A DNA stretch of 62,715 nucleotides from Nitrospirota bacterium (GCA_021790195.1 JAJYIF010000020.1:1-62715); one strand, 5' to 3'; counted from the first letter of the stretch, positions 26,009 to 35,443 are shown. Numbers and translations: made by a program. Notes: generated by a model from the letters alone, not told the origin.

Positions 26009-26791
26009 TTACGGATAAGTCAACTGCAACCTCTGCACAGCGGTCGCTTGACCGGTTCTTTCATCGATCTCGATGACTATCGCGCAGAGGATGGCGCCGC
26101 CCTTGGCCGTGTCGAACTTTCTCGGCATCTGCAGAAGAAACCTATCTATGATCTGCTCTTTCTCTATGCCTATCACGGACACGGCGGGACCTGTCATGCC
26201 GACGTCCGTGATGTATGCAGTTCCGCCCGCCAAAATCTTTTCGTCGGCGGTCTGGACATGGGTGTGCGTTCCTATCACGGCACTCACCTTTCCATCAACA
26301 TAATAGCCGAAGGCGATTTTTTCGGAAGTTGCCTCTGCATGAAAATCGACAACAATGATATTCGACTCCGCCCTCAGCCGCTCGATTTCCGTCATTCCGA
26401 CCCTGAAGGGACAATCGATGCTCGACATAAAAACCCTCCCCGATATGTTGAGCACGGCTATCTTTATCCCATGGGAAGTGCTAACGACAACGCTGCCGTA
26501 GCCGGGGACGCCGGGAGGGTAGTTTGCCGGCCTTATAATGCGGTTCTCCTTTGCAATATAAGGGATGGCTTCCTTCTTGTCCCATATGTGGTTGCCGCTC
26601 GTGATAATATGAACGCCGAAATCGAAAATCTCCGCGGCGATCTTTTCGGTTATTCCAAAGCCTCCCGCAGCGTTCTCGCCGTTTGCTATCACGAAGTCGA
26701 TTTTATAGCGGTCGAGAAGGGGCGGCAGGAGGGCCTTGATAGCGGCCCTGCCGAGGGTGCCGACGATATCGCCGATGAAGAGGACTTTCAT
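26009..26791 (-). CDS. ymdB: YmdB-family metallophosphoesterase
   Basis: A 260-residue calcineurin-like phosphoesterase of the YmdB type with metal-binding motifs GDIVG, NGENAAGG, SGNHIWDK, DFHAEATSEK and GTHTHVQTAD. Family members hydrolyse 2',3'-cyclic or 3',5'-cyclic nucleotides and influence biofilm and RNase Y-dependent RNA turnover. It lies 78 bases downstream of rny, the common rny-ymdB pairing. Confidence 0.93.
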   Translation of the reverse strand: MKVLFIGDIVGTLGRAAIKALLPPLLDRYKIDFVIANGENAAGGFGITEKIAAEIFDFGVHIITSGNHIWDKKEAIPYIAKENRIIRPANYPPGVPGYGSVVVSTSHGIKIAVLNISGRVFMSSIDCPFRVGMTEIERLRAESNIIVVDFHAEATSEKIAFGYYVDGKVSAVIGTHTHVQTADEKILAGGTAYITDVGMTGPAVSVIGIEKEQIIDRFLLQMPRKFDTAKGGAILCAIVIEIDERTGQATAVQRLQLTYP

Positions 26792-26799
26792 AGCGGCAA

Positions 26800-26845
26800 G
26801 TTACAGGCAACAAGCAACAAGCAGAGGAGGTAACAAAGCAGGGGC
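26800..26845. repeat. Short A-rich dispersed repeat between rny and ymdB
   Basis: GCAAGTTACAGGCAACAAGC-type sequence (26804-26825) resembles the inverted repeat at 17371-17440. It fills the gap between rny and ymdB and may be a small mobile palindrome or its remnant. The evidence is only string similarity. Confidence 0.25.
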
Positions 26846-26869
26846 GCTATCAATCGCGGCCCTGCAAAT

Positions 26870-28432
26870 TCATTTCGCATATTCAACGAACCTCGATTCC
26901 CTTATTACGGTCACTTTTATCTGGCCCGGATAGGTCATCTCGGCCTCGATCTTTTTTGAAAGGTCTCTTGAAAGCATGGAGGCCATGTCGTCTGTTACGT
27001 CCTCGGGCTTCACGATAATCCTGACCTCCCTGCCGGCCTGAATGGCGTAGCACTTTTCGACGCCACTGTAAGACATAGCCATCTGCTCCAGTTTCTCGAG
27101 ACGCTTCAGATAGTTCTCTATGCTCTCCCTTCTCACGCCGGGTCTGGCAGCGGAAAGGGCATCCGCCGACGCAACAAGCGCCGCCTCGACGGTCGAAGGC
27201 TCTTCGTCTCCGTGGTGCACCAATATGGCATTGACAACCTTTGTGTTTTCCCCAAACCTCTTCGCTATGTTCGCCCCTATCTCCTGATGAGAGCCCTCAA
27301 TCTCGTGGTCAGCCGCCTTCCCTATATCATGTAGGAGACCACCTCGTTTAGCGAGTTTCACATCGACCCCGAGTTCTGCGGCCATCATCCCGGCGAGATA
27401 CGAGACCTCTCTCGAATGCTGCAGCATGTTCTGCCCGTAGGATGTCCTGTACTTCAGCCTTCCGAGGAGCTTGATTACTTCCGGATGTATTCCTGAAAGC
27501 CCGAGATCAAAGACGGCCTTCTCGCCCTCCTCCTTGATAGTGGAGTCAACCTCTTTCTTCACCTTTTCAACGATCTCTTCAATCCTTGTCGGATGTATCC
27601 TGCCGTCGGCTATAAGCCTTTCGAGGGAAAGGCGGGCGATCTCCCTCCTGACCGGATCAAAGGCCGACAGCGTTACGAGTTCGGGCGTATCATCCACTAT
27701 CAGATCGACTCCGGTGGCCGCCTCGAGCGCCCTAATATTTCTACCTTCTCTTCCGATGATTCTTCCTTTCATTTCATCGTTGGGAAGGCTCACGGCCGAT
27801 ACCGTGCCGTCCGTGACATAGTCGCTTGCATATCTCTGAATGGACAGGCTCACGATCTCCTTCGCCTTCTTGTCGGCCTGCTCCCTTGCTTCGTCCTCTA
27901 TCTTCTTGCCGAGTTTTGATGCCTCGAACTGAGCCTCTTCCTCCACCCGCCTCAGGAGCTCCCGTCTGGCCTCCTCTGCCCCCAGTCCGGACAATTTCTC
28001 CAGAACGGCTGTCTCTTCCTTTAGTATCTGGGCGTAGTGGTTCTCTTTTTCCTGAAGAGACTTTTCCTTGGAGTTGTATTCTTTCTCCCTTTTGTTGATC
28101 TCGTGTTCTCTTTTCTCGATCTGACCCGTCCTGCGGTCTATAGTCTCTTCCTTCTGTCTGAGCCTTCTCTCCTGCTGATTAAGGTCGTGCCGCCTTTCTC
28201 TCAGTTCCTTTTCGGCCTCCGATTTCGCCTGGAAAACAATATCTTTCGCTTCTACTGCGGCCTCTTTCTTCATTACGTCCGTGGCCTTCCTTGCTTCAGC
28301 GATAATACTTTCTTCCTCTTTCTTCAGGGCGAGCAGCTGGCCCCTCATTGAACGTCTGTAAACGAGACTCAAGAGTGCGCCGGCCGAGATGCCGATGACA
28401 ATAGCAATGATCAGATACCATGCATTAATCAT
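26870..28432 (-). CDS. rny: Ribonuclease Y
   Basis: A 520-residue RNase Y: N-terminal membrane helix (about 5-25), long Glu/Lys/Arg-rich coiled coil (about 35-200), KH domain with [13 protein letters not shown] and HD domain with [10 protein letters not shown]. It is a membrane-bound endoribonuclease that starts mRNA decay. The ATG at 28432 is preceded by GGAAGGGGG about 10 bases upstream. The conserved downstream partner ymdB and the 6S RNA upstream support the call. Confidence 0.96.
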   Translation of the reverse strand: MINAWYLIIAIVIGISAGALLSLVYRRSMRGQLLALKKEEESIIAEARKATDVMKKEAAVEAKDIVFQAKSEAEKELRERRHDLNQQERRLRQKEETIDRRTGQIEKREHEINKREKEYNSKEKSLQEKENHYAQILKEETAVLEKLSGLGAEEARRELLRRVEEEAQFEASKLGKKIEDEAREQADKKAKEIVSLSIQRYASDYVTDGTVSAVSLPNDEMKGRIIGREGRNIRALEAATGVDLIVDDTPELVTLSAFDPVRREIARLSLERLIADGRIHPTRIEEIVEKVKKEVDSTIKEEGEKAVFDLGLSGIHPEVIKLLGRLKYRTSYGQNMLQHSREVSYLAGMMAAELGVDVKLAKRGGLLHDIGKAADHEIEGSHQEIGANIAKRFGENTKVVNAILVHHGDEEPSTVEAALVASADALSAARPGVRRESIENYLKRLEKLEQMAMSYSGVEKCYAIQAGREVRIIVKPEDVTDDMASMLSRDLSKKIEAEMTYPGQIKVTVIRESRFVEYAK

Positions 28433-28699
28433 CGTTCTTGACCCCCTTCCGTATTAGACTTTTTGATCGAGGGCTTAAGGCGTCGAAGCGTCTTGCGGGT
28501 TTGGCGGTTAGCTTGTGGAAGACGGGAGAGAAGGTGGAACACAGAACTGTTTGAAGCGAGAAGATAGTCCTGAAAGATCTCGTCTTTTCCGGATAGTCTG
28601 GACCGTAATTACTATCGCTGGAAAAAGGAAAAGCGCTAAATCTCCCACCTTTTTATTTATATTCTCCACAAAAAACAAAACCTTGATAATATTCCGCAA
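28433..28699 (-). other. Leader region between 6S RNA and rny
   Basis: About 267 bases without a supported ORF separate the 6S RNA 3' end from rny. It is AT-rich near 28650-28690 (GAATATAAATAAAAAGG on the minus strand), where an rny promoter could lie, and mixed elsewhere. An ORF opposite the 6S RNA and through this stretch has no coding character. Confidence 0.4.
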
Positions 28700-28905
28700 A
28701 ATAAACCCGCCCTGCCGTGTACGTGAATAATTAGATCCGCCTAAAATATAGGTGGGTGCCTTGAAGAAGACATAAGGCTTCCCGGTATACCAATGCCGGG
28801 CATGCACACCGTGCTTCCTACGCAGACTCCCAAAAGATCTAATTTGCCGGATCAACTTTTTTCACCCATCACGAACAGGGCAGGTAAGCCGCCCTCAATC
28901 TAACT
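28700..28905 (-). ncRNA. ssrS: 6S RNA
   Basis: On the minus strand, GCATGCCCGG, a short loop and CCGGGAAGCCTTA match the conserved upper part of 6S RNA (E. coli GCAUGCUCGG ... CCGAGAAGCCUUA). AATTAGATC pairs exactly with GATCTAATT on the other side of this hairpin, and CCTGCCCTG (28884-28876) pairs with CAGGGCGGG (28714-28706) as the outer closing stem. The whole forms one long, interrupted hairpin of about 190 bases, the size of 6S RNA, which mimics an open promoter and binds the housekeeping RNA polymerase. The location upstream of rny fits. The exact ends are estimates. Confidence 0.85.
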
Positions 28906-28914
28906 TTAATATAT

Positions 28915-28943
28915 TTATAACAGAAATGAGGGACTTTGGGCAA
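28915..28943 (-). promoter_or_regulatory. Candidate sigma-70 promoter for 6S RNA
   Basis: On the minus strand, TTGCCC (28943-28938) is followed after 17 bases by TTATAA (28920-28915). Transcription would begin near 28905-28908, just ahead of the outer closing stem of the 6S RNA. The -10 region is embedded in an AT-rich run (TTATAAATATATTAAAG), so the exact box is uncertain. Confidence 0.5.
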
Positions 28944-28951
28944 GGAGAAAA

Positions 28952-29755
28952 TTATGAAATGATCATTCCGGCGTAGCCCACAACATGGTCGTAATCGCCG
29001 CTGACGTCCCCGGAAGTGGCGTACCGGACGAGCGACGCCTTGGACGCCCCTAGCGACTTGCAGGCAAAAAGCATAATTGTCGCCGGCAGATACCCGCACA
29101 TGGTGATCTGCTCCCTTCTCACAACATTGAACAGGCCTTCGGGGTCGAGCGAAAGTACTCTGTCGATCGCCAACCGGTCCTTTTTTCTTGCCGCGCTGTC
29201 GGAGACAAAGTGGCTCATATCGGAGCTTGCCACGATTACGACGCGGGCGGCCGTGTCTTCTATTGACTTTGCTATAGCCCCGCCCAACGATCTGCACTCC
29301 TCAAGCGTTGCGGACATGACGGCAATGGGAAGTATCTTTACATCTTTTGAAAGATAGGCTATGAAGGGAAGCTGGACCTCAATAGAGTGTTCGAAGATAT
29401 GGGCCTGGGCATCGTCAAAGGCGAGAGACGTATTTGCGAGAACCTTCCGGCCGAGTTTCTCATCTATCTTCAGAACCGCCGAAGGTATTTCCCATTCCCC
29501 CTGCGACATGAGCGACACCGTCGCCCCCAGACCGGTATGGTTCGGTCCGAGGAGGACGAAGGTCTCGGGCATGGCCATACGCGAATAGACCTCGCCCGCA
29601 ACAGCCCCGGAGTATATGAGCCCCGCATGAGGGCAGACGGCGCCTAAAGCATTTTCTCTGGGAAGGTCAGTCCTTACGTATTGCTGGACCTGGCTGCTTA
29701 GTCTTGCGGCCGTGGCATGATAAAACTGTCCTGCGACTGCCGGCTTTCTCTTCAC
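28952..29755 (-). CDS. amrB: MEMO-family protein (AmmeMemoRadiSam system protein B)
   Basis: A 267-residue MEMO1 homologue with conserved CPHAGLIYSGAVAG, GPNHTGLG, HSIEVQLPFI and ASSDMSHF, which supply the metal-coordinating His, Asp and nearby Cys residues. Its start is GTG at 29755, preceded by GAGAGGG. MEMO proteins occur with an AMMECR1 protein and a radical SAM enzyme; neither is in this window, so it stands alone here. The biochemical role is not settled. Confidence 0.9.
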   Translation of the reverse strand: MKRKPAVAGQFYHATAARLSSQVQQYVRTDLPRENALGAVCPHAGLIYSGAVAGEVYSRMAMPETFVLLGPNHTGLGATVSLMSQGEWEIPSAVLKIDEKLGRKVLANTSLAFDDAQAHIFEHSIEVQLPFIAYLSKDVKILPIAVMSATLEECRSLGGAIAKSIEDTAARVVIVASSDMSHFVSDSAARKKDRLAIDRVLSLDPEGLFNVVRREQITMCGYLPATIMLFACKSLGASKASLVRYATSGDVSGDYDHVVGYAGMIIS

Positions 29756-29817
29756 CTATCCCTCTCGGAAGCGCGCAGCGGTCAGTGTCCTATTCCTATA
29801 CGTTGTCCGCCGCTTTC

Positions 29818-30063
29818 TTACTGCTTAGTGGCCGCCTTCATCAGTCTATCATATTTTTCGGCGCCAACGCATTCCTTTGCAGCAGGGCACCACTGGAGAC
29901 ACGTGAAGCCCATGTCTCTCGAAATCGTCTTCCCGCATCCCTTGCAGGACACCTCCGTCTCGTCGCTCCATATCTCATTGGAGGTCTTGCACCAGATGCA
30001 CTTTATCTCCTCCGGATACGGATTCCTTATCTCTCTGCTTCCCGGACATCCTTCCTTTATCAT
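29818..30063 (-). CDS. Small Cys-rich zinc-ribbon protein
   Basis: An 81-residue protein with CIWC and CKGCG forming one likely four-Cys zinc knuckle (about residues 22-43), followed by CLQWCPAAKECVG with three more Cys. The short spacing suggests one zinc ribbon plus a second metal site. It lies between the MEMO-family gene and the aminotransferase and is in the same direction as both. I do not recognise a named family. No strong ribosome binding site is seen, but amino-acid composition and the regular Cys pairs argue for a real gene. Confidence 0.6.
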   Translation of the reverse strand: MIKEGCPGSREIRNPYPEEIKCIWCKTSNEIWSDETEVSCKGCGKTISRDMGFTCLQWCPAAKECVGAEKYDRLMKAATKQ

Positions 30064-30294
30064 GTCTCTATTTTAACAAATTGCCGGCCCCATTCCATGA
30101 GCCAGATCATAACTGCTGCGATGTTATGAGGAGAAACATGATAACATTTTATTAAAGACGCAGACCCTACAAGACCCCTTATTTCGGATATTTTCAGGAC
30201 CCTTACGAGGACTGTAAAGACATTCATTGTCTATGTCTAGGGGCTTTTGCTGGTATCTTTTCAGGTAACGGTGCGCACCGATAGGCCCATCCTG

Positions 30295-31467
30295 TTACAA
30301 GAAGGTCTCTCTCATGACTTCTCCCATCCTGCCGATCCCCTCCTCGATCTTCTCGATCGAAGCATTGGAGAAGTTAAGCCTTATGGTATTCTCGCCCGAG
30401 CCGTCCGGAAAGAACTCCTGCCCCGGAACAAAGGCGACATTCCTCCGGAGGCAGCGGTCGAGCAGTCTTCTTGCGTCTTCGCCCTCGGGCAACTTGACCC
30501 ATAAAAACATGCCGCCTGAAGGACAGTTCCAGGTCACGGCCTCAGGGAAATGTCTTTTCATTGCAGAGAGCATGCAGTCTCTGCGAAGCGCGTACATCTT
30601 TCGCAGGTTCTCGATATGCGTGAAATACTTGCCGCTCTCGAGATATTCATCGACGAGGTACTGCCCTATCGTATTGGTCTGGAGGTCGGTGCCCTGCTTT
30701 ATAATGACAAGCTTGCTGATGATCTCTTCGTCCGCCAATACGTATGCCACCCTGAGGCCCGGCGCCACGGTCTTCGAAAAGCTGCTCATGTATATGAAGT
30801 TCCTCGACCCGCCGAGAGCAAAAAGCGAAGGGAGTCTTTCGCCTTTGAAAAGAAGCTCTCCGTATGGGTCGTCTTCTATCACTATCAGATCGTGACTGCT
30901 CACGATCTCGATCAGCTTGCGGCGGCGCTCAAGAGACAGGGAGCTGCCGGAGGGGTTCTGAAAATTCGGCATGAGATAGAGAAGGGCCGGTCTCTTCCGA
31001 CGCAGTCTTTCCAGAAGGTCGTTCGGTCGAATGCCGTTTTCGTCCGAAGCTATAGGAACGATGTCCCCCCGGAAGAGCTGAAAAGATTGAAGTGCGCCGA
31101 GATAGCTGGGATTCTCGGTGAAGATAACCGATCCCTTGTCGATGAAGAGCTTAGACAGCAAGTCGAGGCCCTGCTGTGAACCCTGAGTGATGAGGACATT
31201 GTCCGCGCCGATAGTCCCTGTATCGGAGTGAAATCCTGACGCGATCTTTTCCCTCAGCGGAAGGATGCCCTCAGTGATCGAATATTGGAGGACGGTCGAG
31301 CCGTATTTCAGAAACAACTTCTGGGCCGCATCAGAGATATCTTTTACAGGGAAGAGCTCCGGGGCCGGCAGTCCTCCCGCGAACGAAATTACCTCAGGCC
31401 GCGCAGTGATCTTCAGGATCTCGCGGATTGCCGAGCTCTTAAGTCCGGCCACTCTTTCGGCATACAT
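30295..31467 (-). CDS. PLP-dependent aminotransferase (2-aminoadipate/aromatic, LysN-like)
   Basis: A 390-residue fold-type I aminotransferase starting MYAERVAGLKSSAIREILK, with FAGGLPAPELFP at the N-terminus, cofactor-binding residues in YLMPNFQNPSG and DDPYGELLF, and the Schiff-base lysine in SSFSKTVAPGLRVAY. This set matches the LysN/MocR-related group that acts on 2-aminoadipate, aromatic or branched-chain amino acids. The ATG is preceded by GGAGG. It appears monocistronic. The 230 bases downstream to the small Cys-rich gene show nothing definite. Confidence 0.9.
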   Translation of the reverse strand: MYAERVAGLKSSAIREILKITARPEVISFAGGLPAPELFPVKDISDAAQKLFLKYGSTVLQYSITEGILPLREKIASGFHSDTGTIGADNVLITQGSQQGLDLLSKLFIDKGSVIFTENPSYLGALQSFQLFRGDIVPIASDENGIRPNDLLERLRRKRPALLYLMPNFQNPSGSSLSLERRRKLIEIVSSHDLIVIEDDPYGELLFKGERLPSLFALGGSRNFIYMSSFSKTVAPGLRVAYVLADEEIISKLVIIKQGTDLQTNTIGQYLVDEYLESGKYFTHIENLRKMYALRRDCMLSAMKRHFPEAVTWNCPSGGMFLWVKLPEGEDARRLLDRCLRRNVAFVPGQEFFPDGSGENTIRLNFSNASIEKIEEGIGRMGEVMRETFL

Positions 31468-31719
31468 CGACGCACCTCCAAATATCTTATGCTTTACAGA
31501 CTTAACGTTAATGCTCCTTTGGACATAAAACCCGAGAAAGACCTTATGAAGGTGTCGCAGATAAAGCCTTTCCGGGTCTTCATGACCAACTGCGCTGATT
31601 CTTCATATAAGTTCAAGGTTAATGATACACCCCTGCGATGCAGGGTGTAAAGATATCGGCAGGAACGACACGCGGCCTCTTGCTTCAAGGATATAGCGGA
31701 GACCAGAAGCGACCCAGGG

Positions 31720-33900
31720 TCAGTTTTTCTTCTTCTCCCAGGTCAGATAATTATGGCAGTAAGTGCACGAAGCACCTAAAGCGCCCCTGTGAGGGTCTTT
31801 GTGACAATCTTTGCAGTTGTCGTGTTTCAGGTTCTTGAACTGGGCCGTAGCGAGCGCGGCGTCCTTTGGACGGGGCTGGTGACAATCGACGCACTTGACG
31901 TTCTTGTGTTTGCCTTCGAGTTTGTATTTAGAGTCGCGGTCGTGTTCGAATATCAGGTCCTTGCCCTTCCAACCGTTCATCGTATGGCACGACTTGCATT
32001 TATCGCCCAGCTCCGACCTGTGCGGGTCCTTGTGGCAGTCCCTGCATAACTCATGTTTTAAGCTCTTGAACAAGGCGGTGTCAAGCGCGGCTCCCTTTGG
32101 ACGTGGCTGGTGGCACTCGACGCATTTAACGCTCTTGTGCTTGCCTTCAAGCTTGAATTTCGAGTCCCGGTCATGTTCGAAAAGAAGGTCTTTCCCTTTC
32201 CAGCTGTTCATGTTGTGACATGTCTTACACTTTTCTCCCGGGATTTCCGCCTTATGATTTACCTTGTGGCAGTCGTCGCACTTGTCGAACTTAAGGCTTT
32301 TGAACAGGGCAGTGGCGAGCGCAGCTCCCTTTGGACGCGGCTGGTGGCATTCGGTACATTTCAGAGTCCTGTGCTTGCCTTCGAGTTTGTATTTGGAGTC
32401 CCGGTCGTGGTCGAAAAGAACATCTTTGCCCTTCCAGCTGTTCATGTTGTGGCATGTCTTGCACTTGTCACCGGGGATTTCGGCCTTGTGCGGGACTTTG
32501 TTATGGCAGTCTCCACACTGGTCGTATCTAAGGTTTTTAAAGAGCGCGGTGGCGAGGGCGGCGTCCTTGGGGCGCGGCTGGTGGCAATCCACGCACTTCA
32601 ATGTCCTGTGCTTGCCCTCGAGACGGAACTTCGAATCTCTGTCATGATCGAACTTAAGGTCTTTGCCTTTCCATCCGGCCACCGAATGGCAGGTGGTGCA
32701 TTTATCGCCGAGCTCTGACCTGTGCGGGTCCTTGTGGCAGTCGGTGCAGACGTCGTGCTTGATTCCTATATAGAACCCCTGGTCTTGTCCGTTAGACCAT
32801 CTCCTGTGGCACTTGTCGCACTTGACCTCCCGGTGTTTGCCTTCGAGCTTGAAGTCGGCGAGATTGTGGTCGAATTTCTCCCGGTCGAGCTTGATGATAT
32901 TGCCGACGAGTCCCGGGTGTTCCTTGTGACATTTTCTGCAGGGCCCCTTGTTCTTCCCATGATACCCTATGGCGCCTTCTTTCCTCTGCTGGATTATATT
33001 ATGGCACTTTAGGCATTTGTCGTCCTTGATCTCTCCTGTAAGGGCGTGGCATTTATCGCACTTGTCGATTGCTTTTATCTGATGGGCCTTCGAGAGATCG
33101 TTCGGGGCGATAAGGGCGTCGAAACCCCTTGCCAGAGAGGCCCTTCTGGCCGCGTTGAAGATCTTCAGGCCCGTAAAGCCCAGGACGAAGGTGAGCACCA
33201 GGATGATGATCTCGATCTTCATGAAAGATCCGCCGAGGGCGTGGGCCTTCTGGGTCTCTTCTTGCTCTGTCTGAGGCAGCGTCAGGCTGTGATGATGGAC
33301 GATATAATAATCAGGGACCCAGCCGTGGAAGATACCGCCGAGGCCTACGCGGGTCGAGGGGTTCAGGAAAGACAAGTAAAGATGCCCGCCAACGCTCGTC
33401 GCGGCCATAAAGAAGAGGGCCGCGTGAAAATACCAGGAGATGAGGATCGTGCCGTAAAACCACATGACGAGCCCGCTGGCCGGAAATAACACGGCATAAA
33501 CTACTACCAGTATGCTGTTGATCTTCTGGCCCGTATTGAATTTCGCGGCGGGGGGAGGCTGGAGTTCGGGATGGTAAAGTGACCTGAAGGCGATTATCAT
33601 CCATTTTATGTCTTCCACGCCCAAGCTGAATATCTGCCTCAGGTTCCTGAAATTCAGTCTGGGGCCGAAAAATATAAAGGCGCCTGCGAGGGCAAGCGGC
33701 CAAATTATACCGGTAGTCTTATGCACGGTGCGGAGCACGTTAAATAAAGAGGCATTGTAGTGCAGGAACCGGTAGGCTATTATCAATCCGCCCGTGCAAA
33801 GGAGCGTGACAAAAGGCACTGCATTTGCCCAATGAAGGACCAGCTCCGTCGCTTCGAATCTCTTCAGTAGTTTGTTGTCTTTTTCCGTTGAATCACCCAT
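31720..33900 (-). CDS. Cytochrome b561 fused to an 18-haem c-type domain
   Basis: A 726-residue fusion. Residues about 20-210 form a four-helix cytochrome b561 (b-haem histidines in VLHWANA, TVHKTTG, WYFHAALF and GGHLYLSF). A fifth membrane helix lies at about 227-247. The rest is a c-type cytochrome region with 18 CXXCH motifs. Residues 401-711 consist of four tandem modules of 77-79 residues, each with three CXXCH and the shared core WKGKD, HDRDSK, LEGKH and CHQPRPK. It probably passes electrons between the quinone pool and a periplasmic or extracellular acceptor. No porin, partner cytochrome or reductase gene adjoins it. Confidence 0.9.
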   Translation of the reverse strand: MGDSTEKDNKLLKRFEATELVLHWANAVPFVTLLCTGGLIIAYRFLHYNASLFNVLRTVHKTTGIIWPLALAGAFIFFGPRLNFRNLRQIFSLGVEDIKWMIIAFRSLYHPELQPPPAAKFNTGQKINSILVVVYAVLFPASGLVMWFYGTILISWYFHAALFFMAATSVGGHLYLSFLNPSTRVGLGGIFHGWVPDYYIVHHHSLTLPQTEQEETQKAHALGGSFMKIEIIILVLTFVLGFTGLKIFNAARRASLARGFDALIAPNDLSKAHQIKAIDKCDKCHALTGEIKDDKCLKCHNIIQQRKEGAIGYHGKNKGPCRKCHKEHPGLVGNIIKLDREKFDHNLADFKLEGKHREVKCDKCHRRWSNGQDQGFYIGIKHDVCTDCHKDPHRSELGDKCTTCHSVAGWKGKDLKFDHDRDSKFRLEGKHRTLKCVDCHQPRPKDAALATALFKNLRYDQCGDCHNKVPHKAEIPGDKCKTCHNMNSWKGKDVLFDHDRDSKYKLEGKHRTLKCTECHQPRPKGAALATALFKSLKFDKCDDCHKVNHKAEIPGEKCKTCHNMNSWKGKDLLFEHDRDSKFKLEGKHKSVKCVECHQPRPKGAALDTALFKSLKHELCRDCHKDPHRSELGDKCKSCHTMNGWKGKDLIFEHDRDSKYKLEGKHKNVKCVDCHQPRPKDAALATAQFKNLKHDNCKDCHKDPHRGALGASCTYCHNYLTWEKKKN
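31768..32700 (-). repeat. Four tandem ~235-bp tri-haem modules in the cytochrome gene
   Basis: Four consecutive units of 79, 78, 77 and 77 codons encode C-x2-CH ... WKGKD ... F(D/E)HDRDSK ... LEGKH ... KC-x2-CHQPRPK ... C-x2-CHK. Adjacent copies are close at the protein level (for example CKTCHNMNSWKGKD occurs in modules 2 and 3). The array ends with one extra CXXCH (CTYCHN). This indicates recent unit duplication with possible copy-number variation. Confidence 0.9.
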
Positions 33901-34069
33901 CCTCTTGCTCCGAATAGAGCCAAATGGCCCACAAGAATTCCGTTAGGCAATTTCAGGAGGTATTGGATTGCAAATTTTATACCGGTAAAATGGTGACATA
34001 GTTCCTCGCGCCTTCCCCTTGTTCTTTTATATTGTCCGCTTTGTTGCGCCGTACGGGTGCTGCGGGTTC

Positions 34070-35443
34070 TTATCTTAGCACAAACAGTACTTTTTTTCCG
34101 GAGGCAAACAGCTGTCCTGATATTGTCTTTGCAAACGCAGAGAGCGTCTCGTCCCTCGCTCCGAAGATAACGTATGTATCCCATTGACCGGCACGGGCCA
34201 GTATGTCATCTCTCGTTCTCGCGGCTTCTACGGATCTTCCTGCTGCCTTGATCCCTTCTGCAAGGTCGAGGCTCGATATGTCTTTGCTCGCCGTGCCTCC
34301 GGCGTAGAAGATCGGCAGAAGGATGAGATGATCGCGGTCGCGCAAATGTTTGACGAATGTTTTGATATATTCGCTCTTCATCATCCTCGTGGGACCGAAA
34401 CCGTGGGGCTGAAATATGTAGCATATTTTCTCTCTGATAGGGGAGACGGTTTCCATCAGCGCTGAGATCTTGTGGGGGTTGTGGGCATAATCGTCGATGA
34501 CGAGGTGCTTGCCGTCGTCGAGGACTATATCGAAGCGTCTCTCTATCCCCTCGAATTCGTGCAGCACGGACGCAATCCCTGCAAGCGGTATGTTCATCAT
34601 ATTGAGTGTCGCTATGCATGAAAGAGCGTTTGAGAGATTGTGTCTGCCCGGGAGAGAAAGTCGGAAGGCGGTTCCGCCCACCGAAAAATGCGTTTTGAAG
34701 GGACCGTAAACCACGTCTTCAGCCCTGAAGTCGGATGGGCTGTTCATGGAAAATGTGACCGCGTCTGAAATGCCGAGCTCTTTCAGGTTATCGTCGTCTC
34801 GGTTCAGAACGATGCGTCCGGATGTGTTTTGAATAAGTCGCCGGAACATACCGGCAGTGGTATCTACAGGGTGATGATCGAAATCGAGATTGAGTATGAC
34901 GGAATGAAGCGGTTTATAATTCACTATGCTGCCGTCCGACTCGCACGCCTCCATTACAAGATGCCGCGAGCGACCCGACAGAGAGTTGCCGGGGTCCCGG
35001 GCATCATGGAATTGTTTTACCCGCCCGCCGCCTATGAAATTGGGGGCCAGCCCAAGCCTTTCCATCAGGAAGGCGAGCATTCCCGAGGTTGTTGATTTCC
35101 CGCTGGTCCCTGCAACCAAAATCGTCTCGAAGTCTCTCACGATATCGGCCAGCAATTCCGGGCGTGTCCTGGCGGGTACGCCGATTTCCCTTGCCCTGGC
35201 GACTTCGGGTCTATCGGGTTCGACGGCTGCGCTAAAGACCGCAAGGTCAAAGGAAGCGTCTATGCCGTTTCCGTCCTGAGGGACGAGAGATATTCTCTTG
35301 GAACGCAAAAGGCCGGCCACGGGGTGTGACGGGTCCTGGTCGAACGCGCGGTCGGAGCCGGCGACGGTATGGCCTTTATCTGACATAAAGCAGGCGAGGG
35401 CGGACATCCCGCTGCCGCCGATGCCCGAAAAAAAGATCTTCAT
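34070..35443 (-). CDS. mpl: MurC/Mpl-like Mur ligase family protein
   Basis: A 457-residue Mur ligase with an N-terminal nucleotide-binding motif FFSGIGGSGMSALA, ATP-binding AGTSGKSTTSG, central HLVMEACESDGS and C-terminal YAHNPHKISALMETV. UDP-MurNAc-binding ligases of this group are MurC and Mpl; the stand-alone location, away from other mur genes, favours Mpl, which re-uses tripeptide from cell-wall recycling, but a MurC-like paralogue is possible. ATG at 35443 begins at the family's usual start; an in-frame GTG at 35458 is the alternative (adds SKRL). AAGAGG precedes the ATG closely. Confidence 0.75.
   Translation of the reverse strand: MKIFFSGIGGSGMSALACFMSDKGHTVAGSDRAFDQDPSHPVAGLLRSKRISLVPQDGNGIDASFDLAVFSAAVEPDRPEVARAREIGVPARTRPELLADIVRDFETILVAGTSGKSTTSGMLAFLMERLGLAPNFIGGGRVKQFHDARDPGNSLSGRSRHLVMEACESDGSIVNYKPLHSVILNLDFDHHPVDTTAGMFRRLIQNTSGRIVLNRDDDNLKELGISDAVTFSMNSPSDFRAEDVVYGPFKTHFSVGGTAFRLSLPGRHNLSNALSCIATLNMMNIPLAGIASVLHEFEGIERRFDIVLDDGKHLVIDDYAHNPHKISALMETVSPIREKICYIFQPHGFGPTRMMKSEYIKTFVKHLRDRDHLILLPIFYAGGTASKDISSLDLAEGIKAAGRSVEAARTRDDILARAGQWDTYVIFGARDETLSAFAKTISGQLFASGKKVLFVLR

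Noticed and set aside
28508-28855. 115-codon minus-strand ORF upstream of rny
   Set aside because: It overlaps the 6S RNA structure, lacks a ribosome binding site and shows no protein similarity I can recognise.
31620-31650. Hairpin ACACCCCTGC-GAT-GCAGGGTGT as a terminator for the cytochrome gene
   Set aside because: No T-run follows on the minus strand and one base is bulged; function not supported.
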